A DNA stretch of 64,000 bases from Gemmatimonadota bacterium (GTDB taxonomy: Bacteria; Latescibacterota; UBA2968; GCA-2709665): the NCBI GenBank assembly GCA_028877215.1, contig JAPPFJ010000029.1:1-64000 (forward strand), written 5' to 3'. Below the pieces are notes generated by a model, which worked only from the letters and a program-made list of their open reading frames with translations, had not been told where the DNA came from and made no database searches. Shown here piece after piece: positions 43,392 to 52,971 of this stretch. Both the position numbers and the translations under genes were made by a program. Numbering within the stretch: position 1 is the stretch's first letter; the number at the start of each line of letters is the position of its first letter.

Positions 43392-44330
43392 TTACGGGCT
43401 CTGATCTGTCTCATCTTCCATTAATTCCACGTCCTTTATCTGCTTTTTCCCTTTCTTGCCCAAGTCCCTGATAAGTGAGGAAAGGTCGACGGATTGACTT
43501 GAAGTAACCTCGTACACAACGACGACGGTCCCATCTTCATTCTCGATTACCTCAGACAAATTCCACTTGATCGCGCTGTAATCAAGGATAGGGGCTGCGA
43601 CCTTTTGCGCCGCATTGACGTTCGTAGCGTGTACGGCAATTCGGGATTCACGGGTATCTCCACTGGCCGTGTCCCCGATTGCGGAGGACCCCGCCGGCTT
43701 TGTGGGTGAGACGATTCTCCAGCCGGAAAGGACTGGAGGACGTGCTGCATAGTTGGTCTTCCACACGCTCAGTGTAATGGTTACGAAAGCCAACGATGCG
43801 ATGTAAGCCACTGTTGTGAGCTGGGTGCCGGCGGCCAGCCCGATTCCTATAACCATAAACATGTAGACGGCGTCCATCGTTTCCTTGAGCGAGATCCGGA
43901 AACTGACGGCGGCCACGATGCCCGCCAGGCTGAACGCGAGCGCGAGGCTGCCCTTGACCAGGAAGACAACCAGCGAGATGGCAACGGGCATCACGAGCAG
44001 CGTGTGCGCAAAGGATTGGCTGTATTTCTTGAGTGGCCGCGTCCAGGCATAGACCCATGTGATCGGGAGCGTCACCGCGAAGGCAAGTACCAGAGCGACC
44101 ACCACAGGAATTGTGTGCGCGGGATCGAGCAGGCGGTTGACGCCTTCCTTGATGTTTCCCAGTGGAATCGCCGAATCGGCGCCGGACCCGAGCGATTTTC
44201 CAACGAATATGCGTTCACGCTCCTGGGCGACGTAATAGAGGATTTCCGGGAAAATATGAAAAACCGTATTGAGAACCACTATCCAGGTAATATAGTAAAT
44301 GACCAGCCGTACGATGATGTTGTTAGACAC
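43392..44330 (-). CDS. DUF4956-type membrane protein
   Basis: About 312 aa. Four or so membrane segments (LVIYYITWIVVLNTVFHIF, TIPVVVALVLAFAVTLPITWVY, then two in the LLVMPVAISLVVFLVKGSLALAFSLAG to SLAFVTITLSVW region) contain the conserved FRISLKETMDAVYMF motif of DUF4956 proteins. A cytoplasmic C-terminal domain of about 130 aa follows. DUF4956 proteins are often linked with VTC-type polyphosphate polymerase or CotH; neither is nearby. The start is uncertain; the GTG at 44330 follows AGGGGG. Confidence 0.75.
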   Translation of the reverse strand: MSNNIIVRLVIYYITWIVVLNTVFHIFPEILYYVAQERERIFVGKSLGSGADSAIPLGNIKEGVNRLLDPAHTIPVVVALVLAFAVTLPITWVYAWTRPLKKYSQSFAHTLLVMPVAISLVVFLVKGSLALAFSLAGIVAAVSFRISLKETMDAVYMFMVIGIGLAAGTQLTTVAYIASLAFVTITLSVWKTNYAARPPVLSGWRIVSPTKPAGSSAIGDTASGDTRESRIAVHATNVNAAQKVAAPILDYSAIKWNLSEVIENEDGTVVVVYEVTSSQSVDLSSLIRDLGKKGKKQIKDVELMEDETDQSP

Positions 44331-44493
44331 AGCATCCCCCTGCGTCAGCGTGCGTTGCGTCCCACTCCAGGAAATAGCAGAATTGTCCGGTGCTCCGGAT
44401 AAACCGCTTGAGGACAATATACATCGATCTCAGCGAATAGATACGGTCAAATTGCGTGGCACTGGGGCTGTACCAATGTTACCGGGCATGCCT

Positions 44494-47196
44494 CTAAAAC
44501 ATGAAACCGCCACGCAGATAAACTCCCGTCAGATCGTCGCCTTTTACAACGGCCACACTAAGCGTGTGCCTCTGCCGAAGGAACGTCAGCCAGACGCCAC
44601 CTCCAATTCCGGTATGCCATTCGCCGGCATTTTCTGGATCTCCGGCGTAAAACACCCGGCCGGCATCGGCAGCACCGAACAGACCCAACTCTCCCGGTAA
44701 AAGGAGCCTGATTTCGGTGAGAACCAATCGCAGCTCGGAATTTCCAAATAATGAGATGTCTCCGGCGAACCGGTTTTTTCGGAAACCGCGCAAATTACCG
44801 TCGGCCGTACCGCCACCGGTAAACCCGGGGCCGCCAACGAAAGCGCTTTCATGGAAGGGAAACGTCCCCCAAACCTTCTTGCCGCCGACTCTTAAGGCAA
44901 GGGTGGGGTTAGTCGGTATTGGTGCCGTTGAATAAATTCGCGCTGCTCCGTCGATGCTGCCGAAGGCCGATTTCACGTTCCAGACTCTCGGGTAGACGGC
45001 TCCGGAAACGCGGACCAGGAATCCCTGCGTGGCATACGCCGAATTGTTACGCGTGTCGAACTTGACCTCACCCCTGACTCCTATTTGGCCGAAGGAACCC
45101 ATGCCGTACAGGGGTTGAACGAGCGATCCTGCGAATGTTCCTCTATTTGAATCCGATGGTGTATTTGAGTACTTGATGACCGGCCCCAGGCCAGTGGTCA
45201 TTTTCGCGCGAACCGATGCGATCCCCCCGTGCCTGTTATCGCTGTGCAGATCAGTTCTAAACTCCAAGGCCGGTGCGAATACGAAATGTCTCTGGCCCAG
45301 ATTGTAGAAGGAAGATGGATTCCGAAGTTCTGTACTGTTGCCGAATCCATTGAACCGGATCGTCTGGATTCCGGAATATTTGAGGTCGACCCTGGCGTCG
45401 ACGTCGGGCAATGGCTGGCGAAATTTCCCGGTATAGGAAAAAAAAGGCAGGAGATCGTTATTCTTCGCCAGCCCTACGTTGAAAAAATGTTGCGAAGAGA
45501 AGGGGATTTTTCGATAGCCGAAATACTGACGGCTGTGGAGCATTCTAACGAATACGCCAAGGTCCGGACCAACCATGATGATGGGGAATGTAAATGACTG
45601 CATTCCCCAGTCGAGTGCATACTTTGCGGTAAGGTGCCGTGCCGGTGGACGTTTGTAGGGTCGCTCGTCGACATTCGCGCCATTGCCCTTAGCGAACCGG
45701 TTTTTCCCTCGAAAATCATAAAACCGGGTCTTCGAGGTGCCAGCCTGGGACGCGTTTGTGAACGTGTCGTCTCCGCCGCCTCCATCGATGCGAATAGCAA
45801 TCCGTCCCCGGCTTCCCGATATCTCCGATCGGTCGTTACCTCCACGCAGGTATATTCGGACCTCACGGGTTTCCTGCGCGAGGAAGGTCCGCTGAAAATA
45901 GGGCTTCCGATGTTCTCTTTCGGCGCCATCCGTCAAGCCGATGCGTACCAGGAGGTCGCCGCTCGGCAGATGCTCACACCGGACGATTTCATCCCGATCA
46001 GTCGCCTGGATTTCGGCTTCGCGGGTAATCAGCTTATAGTATTTCCGGACAAATTCAGGCAATGCGTCCCGCCTCGATTTGAGTGCCTGCGTAAGAGCTT
46101 CCCCCACGATTGCGTAATACGGTTGTGGGAGCTTCCGAACCGCATCCTCGATCACCGAATCTGGCAGGCCTCCAAGAAACGCCTCCGTTACTGATTTCCA
46201 TGCAGTCCAATTGAGTTCGACCAGAAACTCGCGATCCATCTCCCACCCGGTGGTCGATAGACCCACCACACTCGGATACCTGTCTTCGAACTCGATTTGT
46301 CTGGGATGTGCTCTACGCACCAATGCCATAGCCAATCCGTCCAGGTCGATAAATGCCTGGTCCCGGTCCTCGGGAATTGGAAGCCAGGTATGACAACCGC
46401 CGTCGGGGAACCGCGCCCACCTCCACTGATCATAGTGACGGTCCTTGTCGTTAATGAGGAAATCCATCAACCTCGCTTTCAGATAGGCACGGGCATCGAC
46501 GCGGTTGCATGGGCCTCTTTCAAGGTGTTTCCTCAGCTTTTTCGTCCCACTGATCTTACGGGAACCGGCGAAGCCTGCCGTATCGTCGGGTCCTTCGGAA
46601 GGGTGTTCCTGCAGCAGTCCGATTAGTCCGGCAAACTCGCGATGGAATTCCATAAGCCCGGGATCGTCGGGGATTACGACGAGCGTGTGCTTTGCGTGCA
46701 GAATACCTGTGGCTTCCATAAGCGGGTCGACCACGAGTGCTCCGGTGGGAAGAAGTGCGCTGATCAGGTCTTGCAGGACGTCCTCCACGATCGTACTCCT
46801 GAGTTCGTCCCAAATCCTCTTTGTAGGGTCTTTGTCCACGGAGCGAACCGTATATCGGCGACCGTCTTTCCCCCTGAAATGAAGAGAGATTGATTGTCCT
46901 GCACCGCCGGTGCGAAGCGGCGTCAGTCCTCCCCCCACGCTGTCGAGGTCAAGAACCGCGACCTCGATTGGGGTCGTCCAGAGGTCCCGGTAATCGCTTC
47001 CGTAGAGCCAGCGATGGAACCATCCGGCCCGGAATCTTTCACCTGGTATAACTGAATGTACCCTTGCGCTAGGTGGCGGAACAGACCGGTGAATTCTATG
47101 ACCTGGAGCCGGTGAATCCTTCTGCGGTGTGGACTCTGCCGGAAGAGAAAAAGCGATACCCAGGTATAAAGAGAAAGTCCACGTGGATAATCCCAT
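44494..47196 (-). CDS. outer-membrane protein: kinase-like domain fused to Omp85-type barrel
   Basis: 900 aa starting MGLSTWTFSLYLGIAFSLP (signal peptide). Residues about 45-420 look like an atypical protein-kinase fold: YTVRSVDKDP where the ATP-binding lysine would be, MDFLINDKDRHYDQWRWA as a catalytic loop, and LPIPEDRDQAFIDLDG as metal-binding motif. A beta-rich region with GGGGDDTF, like a single calcium-binding repeat, precedes a C-terminal barrel (FGYRKIPFSSQHF, LRGFRKNRFAGD, GNSELRL) ending GGFMF. The same kinase-like motif and barrel pairing exists in large Bacteroidetes metallophosphatase/D15 proteins, but here no phosphatase domain is present. Paralogue of the next gene. Activity is unproven. 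Confidence 0.75.
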   Translation of the reverse strand: MGLSTWTFSLYLGIAFSLPAESTPQKDSPAPGHRIHRSVPPPSARVHSVIPGERFRAGWFHRWLYGSDYRDLWTTPIEVAVLDLDSVGGGLTPLRTGGAGQSISLHFRGKDGRRYTVRSVDKDPTKRIWDELRSTIVEDVLQDLISALLPTGALVVDPLMEATGILHAKHTLVVIPDDPGLMEFHREFAGLIGLLQEHPSEGPDDTAGFAGSRKISGTKKLRKHLERGPCNRVDARAYLKARLMDFLINDKDRHYDQWRWARFPDGGCHTWLPIPEDRDQAFIDLDGLAMALVRRAHPRQIEFEDRYPSVVGLSTTGWEMDREFLVELNWTAWKSVTEAFLGGLPDSVIEDAVRKLPQPYYAIVGEALTQALKSRRDALPEFVRKYYKLITREAEIQATDRDEIVRCEHLPSGDLLVRIGLTDGAEREHRKPYFQRTFLAQETREVRIYLRGGNDRSEISGSRGRIAIRIDGGGGDDTFTNASQAGTSKTRFYDFRGKNRFAKGNGANVDERPYKRPPARHLTAKYALDWGMQSFTFPIIMVGPDLGVFVRMLHSRQYFGYRKIPFSSQHFFNVGLAKNNDLLPFFSYTGKFRQPLPDVDARVDLKYSGIQTIRFNGFGNSTELRNPSSFYNLGQRHFVFAPALEFRTDLHSDNRHGGIASVRAKMTTGLGPVIKYSNTPSDSNRGTFAGSLVQPLYGMGSFGQIGVRGEVKFDTRNNSAYATQGFLVRVSGAVYPRVWNVKSAFGSIDGAARIYSTAPIPTNPTLALRVGGKKVWGTFPFHESAFVGGPGFTGGGTADGNLRGFRKNRFAGDISLFGNSELRLVLTEIRLLLPGELGLFGAADAGRVFYAGDPENAGEWHTGIGGGVWLTFLRQRHTLSVAVVKGDDLTGVYLRGGFMF

Positions 47197-47538
47197 TCGT
47201 GCCCTTCCGTTTCCTGATGACTCTGCCAACAGGGAGGCACACGGATGAATGCACTTCTGCGATACGTCAGAATGCAAATCCGATTAATCCGCAATATAAT
47301 CTATTGTCATCTCGCCATATCGACGTGTACTGGATCCGGTCGCACTGCAAGCGTTTCTGGCCGGAACCGGGCAATGTGGACCTGTCTGTGAAGAATGCCC
47401 AGCCGAAATGCCTATGCTACTCCAGTTTCATCATCAACCGGGCGAAAGGGTTGTATAATTTCCGCATCGAGATGCGGTTTCCACTGACGGCGCGGGTTGG
47501 TGTCATCTTAGGCAGCGTTGACGTTCTCCAGCACGCGC

Positions 47539-50259
47539 TTAGAACATGAAGCCGCTACGCAGATACACACCCGTCAAATCGTCGCCCTTTACAACAGCCG
47601 CGCTCAACGTGTGTCTGCGCTGGAGGAACGACAACCAGATTCCACCTCCGATACTGGTGTGCCATTTGTCCGCGCTTGCAGGATCTTCCTCAAATAACAC
47701 CCGCCCGGCATCGGCAATGCCGAAAAGCCCCAGCTCTCCCGCCACGAACAATTCAATTTGCGTGAGAACCAGCCGAAGCTCGGAGTTTCCATACAGCGCG
47801 GTATCTCCGGCGAACCGGTTTTTCTGAAATCCTCGCAGATTGCCTCCGGATATGCCGGTCCCGACAACGCCGGTCCCGCCGAGAAAGGCGCTTTCAAAAA
47901 ACGGAAAGGATCCCCAGACCTTCCTGGCGCCGCCTCTCAGGGCGAGTGTAGGATTGGTCGCAAGAGGTGCAGTCAGGTAAGCGCTGGCCTCTCCACTAAT
48001 GTTGCCAAATGAGGAATCGACGCTCCAGAATTCGGGGTAGACCGCAACACCAACCCTGACCCTGACCCCTCGAGTGGGATACCCCGGGTTATCTCGCGTG
48101 TCGAACGTGATTTCGCCCTGCGCGCCGATCTGGCCGAAATCGCCCATACCGTACAGCTGGTCATCGAGCGAGCCAATCAGCGTTCCCTTGTTGGAACCGG
48201 ATGGCGTGTTGGAATACTTGATGACCGGTCCGAACTGGATGTTCAGTCTCGACCGGAGCGAAGCCAGTGTGAAACCGGACATTTCTCCCCTGTAGTCCGC
48301 GCCTCGATACTCAAGCGCCGGTGCGAAATCGAGCGAATATCGCGTCACCTTATAAAAAGAAGACGGTCGTCGAATTTCCGTCTTGTTGCCGAGGCCGTGG
48401 AACCGCAGCGACCGGATTCCTGAGAAATTGAATTGAACGTTCGCATCGAAGTCGCGCAAGGGTCTGCGAAAGTGGCCGGTATAGGAAAAGAAGGGTCTGA
48501 GACTCTCGAAACCGTTCACCCCCGCCAGCCCGGCTTTATAGGTGTGTTGTGAAGAGAAGGGGTCTTTCCGATAGCCGAAATACTGCCGGCTATGAAGTGC
48601 GCCCACGTACACGGTCAGGTCAGGATCAATCATGAATATTGGCAGATTCCCCGTCCGCTTGCCCCAATCCAGCGCGTACCTTGCATTCGGCGTATGGGTG
48701 CCATGAGGCCGTTTGTATGAGCGGTCGTCGATCTCCGCTCCCCGGCCCGCAACGAACCGGTTTTTCCCGCGTGAATCGTAAAACCAGGTATTCGAGGCGC
48801 CGGCGTGGGATGAATTCGAGAGCGTGTCGTCCCCGCCGCCGCCGTTGATGCGGACGACAATCCGCGCCTTTGTTCCAGTTATCTCCGCGTGGTCATCTCC
48901 TCCACGAAGGTGTACTCGGACTTCCCGGGTTTCTTCGTGGCGGAACTTGCGCCGGAAATAAGGCGCCTCCCTTTCTCCGCTACCGCCTTGCATCAGACCG
49001 ATGCGTACTTCGAGATCGCCACCCGGCGTGTGTTCGCACTGGATGTACTCGTCCTTATCGGTCGCCTTGATCTCGACCTCGCGGTTTATCAACCGATAGT
49101 ACCTGTTGGCGAAGTCAGGCAGTGCGTCCCGCCTCGATTTGAGCGCCCGGGTAAGGGATTCGCCTGCCATCGCGTAATACGGCGGAGGCAGTCTCCGCAC
49201 GGCGTTTTCGATGACCGGGTCCGGCAGTTCCCTGCGAAATGCCGATACGACCGAATCCCAGGCGGCCCTATCGAGTTCGGCCAGGAATTCGCGATCTATT
49301 TCCCATCCGGTCATCGTCAGGCCGATCGGGTTCGGATACGATTCCTTGAATTTGATCTGAATCGGAAAGCGCCGCCGTGCGATTGTCATGGCGGCCCCTT
49401 CGAAATGGATGAAAGCCTGGTCGCGGTCCTCCGGAATCGGAAGCCAGGTGTGACAGTCGCCATCGGGAAACCGCGCCCATCTCCACTGGCCGTAATGGCG
49501 ATCTTTGTCGTTGACGAGGAAATCCATCAGTCTCGCTTTCAGGAAGGCACGGGCATCCACGCGATTGCAGGGGCCTTTTTCCAGGTGCTTCAATAGTTTA
49601 TCCGTACCGCTGACCTTTCTGGAGCCCGCGAACCCGGGCGCGTCGTCCTTCCCTTCTGACGGGTGCTCCTGCAACATACCTATGAGGCCTGCGAAGCGGC
49701 CGCGGTACTCATTCAATCTCGGATCATCCGGTATGACGACGAGTGTATGCCTGGAATGCAGGATACCGGCGGCCTCCATCAGCGGGTCGACCACGAGTGC
49801 TCCCGTTGGCAGCATCGCACAGATCAGATCCTGAAGGACGTCGCCCACAACCGTATTCGCGATTTCGTCGGGCACCCTTCTGGTCGCATCTTTATCCAGC
49901 GAGCGAACGGTGTACCTGCGGCCGTCCCGGCCCGTAAAGTGCAGTGAGATGGATTGTCCGAATCCGCCGGTCCGAAGCGGTGTCAGACCTCCCCCCACGC
50001 TGTCTAGGTCGAGAACCGCAATCTCGATAGGGGTATTCCAGAGGTCCCGGTAATTATCACCGTAGAACCAGCGTTTGAATTCTCCTGCGCGAAATCTCTC
50101 ACCTGGGATCACCGTATGGCTTTTCGCGCCGGGCGGGGGCACGGAACGGTGAATCCTGGACCCCGGAGCCGGTGATTCCTTCTGAGATGCGGATGCTGCC
50201 GGAATGGAAAGGGCGAACACGAGCAGCAGATAAAGTGGGTTCCGTCCGGAGAGTACCAT
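47539..50259 (-). CDS. outer-membrane protein: kinase-like domain fused to Omp85-type barrel (paralogue)
   Basis: 906 aa with signal peptide LYLLLVFALSIPAASAS. Domains match the neighbouring copy throughout: YTVRSLDKD, MDFLVNDKDRHYGQWRWA, LPIPEDRDQAF, GGGGDDTL, barrel blocks FGYRKDPFSSQH and LRGFQKNRFAGD, and C-terminal SGFMF. All putative catalytic residues (Lys, Asp-Arg-His loop, second Asp) are kept in both copies, which argues they matter. The 342-bp gap between the copies holds no recognisable gene. It lies 97 bp downstream of the patatin-barrel gene and is probably co-transcribed with it. Confidence 0.75.
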   Translation of the reverse strand: MVLSGRNPLYLLLVFALSIPAASASQKESPAPGSRIHRSVPPPGAKSHTVIPGERFRAGEFKRWFYGDNYRDLWNTPIEIAVLDLDSVGGGLTPLRTGGFGQSISLHFTGRDGRRYTVRSLDKDATRRVPDEIANTVVGDVLQDLICAMLPTGALVVDPLMEAAGILHSRHTLVVIPDDPRLNEYRGRFAGLIGMLQEHPSEGKDDAPGFAGSRKVSGTDKLLKHLEKGPCNRVDARAFLKARLMDFLVNDKDRHYGQWRWARFPDGDCHTWLPIPEDRDQAFIHFEGAAMTIARRRFPIQIKFKESYPNPIGLTMTGWEIDREFLAELDRAAWDSVVSAFRRELPDPVIENAVRRLPPPYYAMAGESLTRALKSRRDALPDFANRYYRLINREVEIKATDKDEYIQCEHTPGGDLEVRIGLMQGGSGEREAPYFRRKFRHEETREVRVHLRGGDDHAEITGTKARIVVRINGGGGDDTLSNSSHAGASNTWFYDSRGKNRFVAGRGAEIDDRSYKRPHGTHTPNARYALDWGKRTGNLPIFMIDPDLTVYVGALHSRQYFGYRKDPFSSQHTYKAGLAGVNGFESLRPFFSYTGHFRRPLRDFDANVQFNFSGIRSLRFHGLGNKTEIRRPSSFYKVTRYSLDFAPALEYRGADYRGEMSGFTLASLRSRLNIQFGPVIKYSNTPSGSNKGTLIGSLDDQLYGMGDFGQIGAQGEITFDTRDNPGYPTRGVRVRVGVAVYPEFWSVDSSFGNISGEASAYLTAPLATNPTLALRGGARKVWGSFPFFESAFLGGTGVVGTGISGGNLRGFQKNRFAGDTALYGNSELRLVLTQIELFVAGELGLFGIADAGRVLFEEDPASADKWHTSIGGGIWLSFLQRRHTLSAAVVKGDDLTGVYLRSGFMF

Positions 50260-50356
50260 TGCTTTCCTTTGTGTTTCAGGGTGGTTCAGACAGCTTGAAG
50301 CTGTGCGAAGGTTGTCGTGGCAGCCGTGCGATTGCGTACATTAGTGATCCTGCGTA

Positions 50357-52606
50357 TCAGAACCCGAATCCGATTGCCGCATTGATCTTGATGTCCTTTT
50401 TCTGCGTACTTACAAGATCAATGCGAATGGGTCCCAGGAGCGTTGTATTGACATAGCCCCCGACTCCGAAACCGTGGATGGGGGTGAAGTCCTCCTCCGA
50501 ATTTGAGCTCATATCATATAATCCGCCCTGATAGAAAATTCCGATGCCACTGCGCGGGAGGGATTCCCAGAATTTGACATGTCTCCACACGGACAGGCCT
50601 GCCGATGCGAACCTGGGAACCCTCAATTCATCCCGTTTGAGTCCGACGACCGGCAACGCCGCGCTGCTGAAATGCCCCGCACCGCCCAACGGGAAGAATT
50701 CAAATACTGGAGCAGACTGTGTAACGTAGCCTCCGTGGGACGACAGGCCCACGCTCCATCGCGACCGCGGACTGACGAAGAAAGCGAGTTGGGTTTGAAT
50801 CTGCTTGTGTGAGAACGTCCGGTGGATCCATTTTGCACGAGTCTGAAAGTAGACGCCCTTCGTTGGCACCATCGAGTCGTCTCGCGTGTCAATCCCCGCG
50901 GATAACCACAATCCGGGCAGGAATTCGGATGCATCGCCTATCGAACGGGCGGCATAGCGGACTCGGGCGTGTTCCACCTGGTATCCTGCCTGGAAACCAC
51001 CCCAGCTGTGAAACAACCTCTGTAATCCAAGTCGAGAGTGAAAACGCCTCTCCTCGTACCCGCCCTCACGCTGCCGATTTCGAAAATACAAACGGTCCTG
51101 ATCCCATGCCTGAACCTCCCCGAGCAGACCGAGACGCCCGGTGGTCCGGAAAATCATGACCATTTCGGCGAAGTTCAAATTACCCAGCAAGCCGCGAAGA
51201 TGGAGTTCCGATATACGGCCAAGTGTACTTTGATGCGCAATCTCGCCCAGCACCGAAACCCGGTAGTCGTTGTTGTAGTGAATCCCCACTTTCAACTCGC
51301 TGGGGGGGTTTTCGAGCACGTGAAAGACCAATTCGGTCTGTCCTTCATGATAGACAACGTGGAAATCAACGGTCTGAAAGAGTCCGGTCGCGTGCAACCG
51401 GCCGCACTCACGTTCCAGTTCCTGAAACGATATGGGTTTATTGACGAACTTCTCCAGCCGCGCCTTGAACCGGGCCTCTGGATAACGCTTTACACCTTCT
51501 ATCCGAACCGTGTCGACCACGACGTCCGGCGGTATATCCGCCCACGTATTGACATTGAACTCAACGGGCAATCTGGATGTTCTCGGTTTGCCGATGCGTT
51601 TTGGAACGCCAAGCGTCCGCAATGCAATACGTATCGCGTCCATTTGTTCTTCGGCTGCTGTTTCGCCAATTGGAATCAGGGTATACGAACGGTTGAAATC
51701 GCCGCCGTCGAAGTTGTCCAGTTTGGGCAATATCAACACGTGGGAGCGTTTTCGGTTCTCGATTTTTCTTTCTTCGATTCGAAAACTGACGGCCTGATCG
51801 ATGACGTCGATTATATCCTGAATTTCCTCCTTCAGAGTACGCAGGGGCGTGGCACAATCCACGGCAATGACAAAATCGGCGCCGGCGTCCAATGCGACGT
51901 CCACGGGCAGATTATTGACGATGCCGCCATCCACGAGATGGGTATGTTCCGTACTCAGCGGCGCAAATACCCCTGGAACCGAAATACTGGCCCTGATCGC
52001 AGCACCCAGAGAGCCATTGTGGATCACGACCTGTTCTCCGGACAGAATGTCGGTTGCGATTGCGCGGAAGGGCGTGGGAAGTCGATCGAAGTCGTTGCGC
52101 GCCCTGTAGGTTGCGCCAAGCGTGAGTTGATTGAGGAATTGATGTATCTTCTGTCCGGCGAAGATTCCATAAGGCAATTTCAGTTTCAGCTCTTCGAGGT
52201 GCATTGCAAGCATCTGCCGGTCGGCCATTGCCTTGCGATTCATGTTCGAGTGGCGGCGGTCCGGGCTGTTGCTGGTAATCTCCCACCAGTCGGTTTCGAG
52301 GATCACCCGTTGGAGATCGTCAACGGAATATCCCGCGGCGTACAGACCCCCGACCAGGGCGCCATAACTCACTCCCACGATCATATCGATAGGTACGCCT
52401 TCGCGCTCCAATACGCGCAGCACGCCGATATGCGCGCCTCCCCGCGCGCCGCCTCCACTCAGCACAAGCGCGACCTTTGGCCGCTGTTCCGCAAACGAGG
52501 GATGTGCGCCGAACACGGGAAGAGCGCAACATAAATATAACAGGCTTCGGAAAAACGGACCCCTGGTCTTTCCGCGTTCAGTGTTGTGTAATTTACCTGC
52601 CGTCAT
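50357..52606 (-). CDS. patatin-like phospholipase with POTRA and outer-membrane barrel
   Basis: 749 aa. The N-terminal signal (LLYLCCALPVFGAHPSFA) is followed by a patatin domain: oxyanion loop SGGGARGGAHIG, nucleophile GVSYGAL and DGGIVNNLP holding the catalytic Asp. A POTRA-like segment (DTVRIEGVKRYPEARFKARL) and a 16-strand-type barrel ending AAIGFGF follow. This is the PlpD/type Vd autotransporter layout, in which the lipase is exposed or released at the surface. The catalytic Ser-Asp dyad is intact. Confidence 0.9.
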   Translation of the reverse strand: MTAGKLHNTERGKTRGPFFRSLLYLCCALPVFGAHPSFAEQRPKVALVLSGGGARGGAHIGVLRVLEREGVPIDMIVGVSYGALVGGLYAAGYSVDDLQRVILETDWWEITSNSPDRRHSNMNRKAMADRQMLAMHLEELKLKLPYGIFAGQKIHQFLNQLTLGATYRARNDFDRLPTPFRAIATDILSGEQVVIHNGSLGAAIRASISVPGVFAPLSTEHTHLVDGGIVNNLPVDVALDAGADFVIAVDCATPLRTLKEEIQDIIDVIDQAVSFRIEERKIENRKRSHVLILPKLDNFDGGDFNRSYTLIPIGETAAEEQMDAIRIALRTLGVPKRIGKPRTSRLPVEFNVNTWADIPPDVVVDTVRIEGVKRYPEARFKARLEKFVNKPISFQELERECGRLHATGLFQTVDFHVVYHEGQTELVFHVLENPPSELKVGIHYNNDYRVSVLGEIAHQSTLGRISELHLRGLLGNLNFAEMVMIFRTTGRLGLLGEVQAWDQDRLYFRNRQREGGYEERRFHSRLGLQRLFHSWGGFQAGYQVEHARVRYAARSIGDASEFLPGLWLSAGIDTRDDSMVPTKGVYFQTRAKWIHRTFSHKQIQTQLAFFVSPRSRWSVGLSSHGGYVTQSAPVFEFFPLGGAGHFSSAALPVVGLKRDELRVPRFASAGLSVWRHVKFWESLPRSGIGIFYQGGLYDMSSNSEEDFTPIHGFGVGGYVNTTLLGPIRIDLVSTQKKDIKINAAIGFGF

Positions 52607-52755
52607 ATAGTTCCATAGCAGTAGATGGTTTCAGCCGCCATATAGTCTACACGTGACGATACCGATCCAGACGGTCCGCCGTGCCGTTGCAGGACACTCA
52701 TCGAAATCGCTTGCATCACGGAGAATCGAAGTGCGATATATTTATCTGCAATAGA

Positions 52756-52782
52756 ATCATATAAAAACGTCTGAAATGTCAA
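52756..52782 (-). promoter_or_regulatory. possible promoter for the patatin-barrel gene
   Basis: On the minus strand TTGACA (52777-52782) and TATGAT (52756-52761) are 15 nt apart, in an AT-rich stretch about 150 bp upstream of the gene. Spacing is short. The 365-bp divergent region 52607-52971 otherwise shows only AT-rich sequence. Confidence 0.35.
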
Positions 52783-52971
52783 GTCCGAAGGCTTGTCCTC
52801 CGGTACAAAACTTGGCCTGGACTCCACTTTCTTGCGATTTTTCACCGATTGATTCGATTTTTCGACTTGTAAAGCATTTTTGTGTGTGACTGATTCACAG
52901 GTTGCCTGTCCGGCACATTGAATCCGTCCCGACATTTGCCAAACCCGACATTAGTCGCAAGGAGTCAAGAC

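Noticed and set aside
51038-52534. 498-codon plus-strand frame opposite the patatin-barrel gene
   Set aside because: It is antisense to a gene with intact catalytic motifs; composition is that of a shadow frame.
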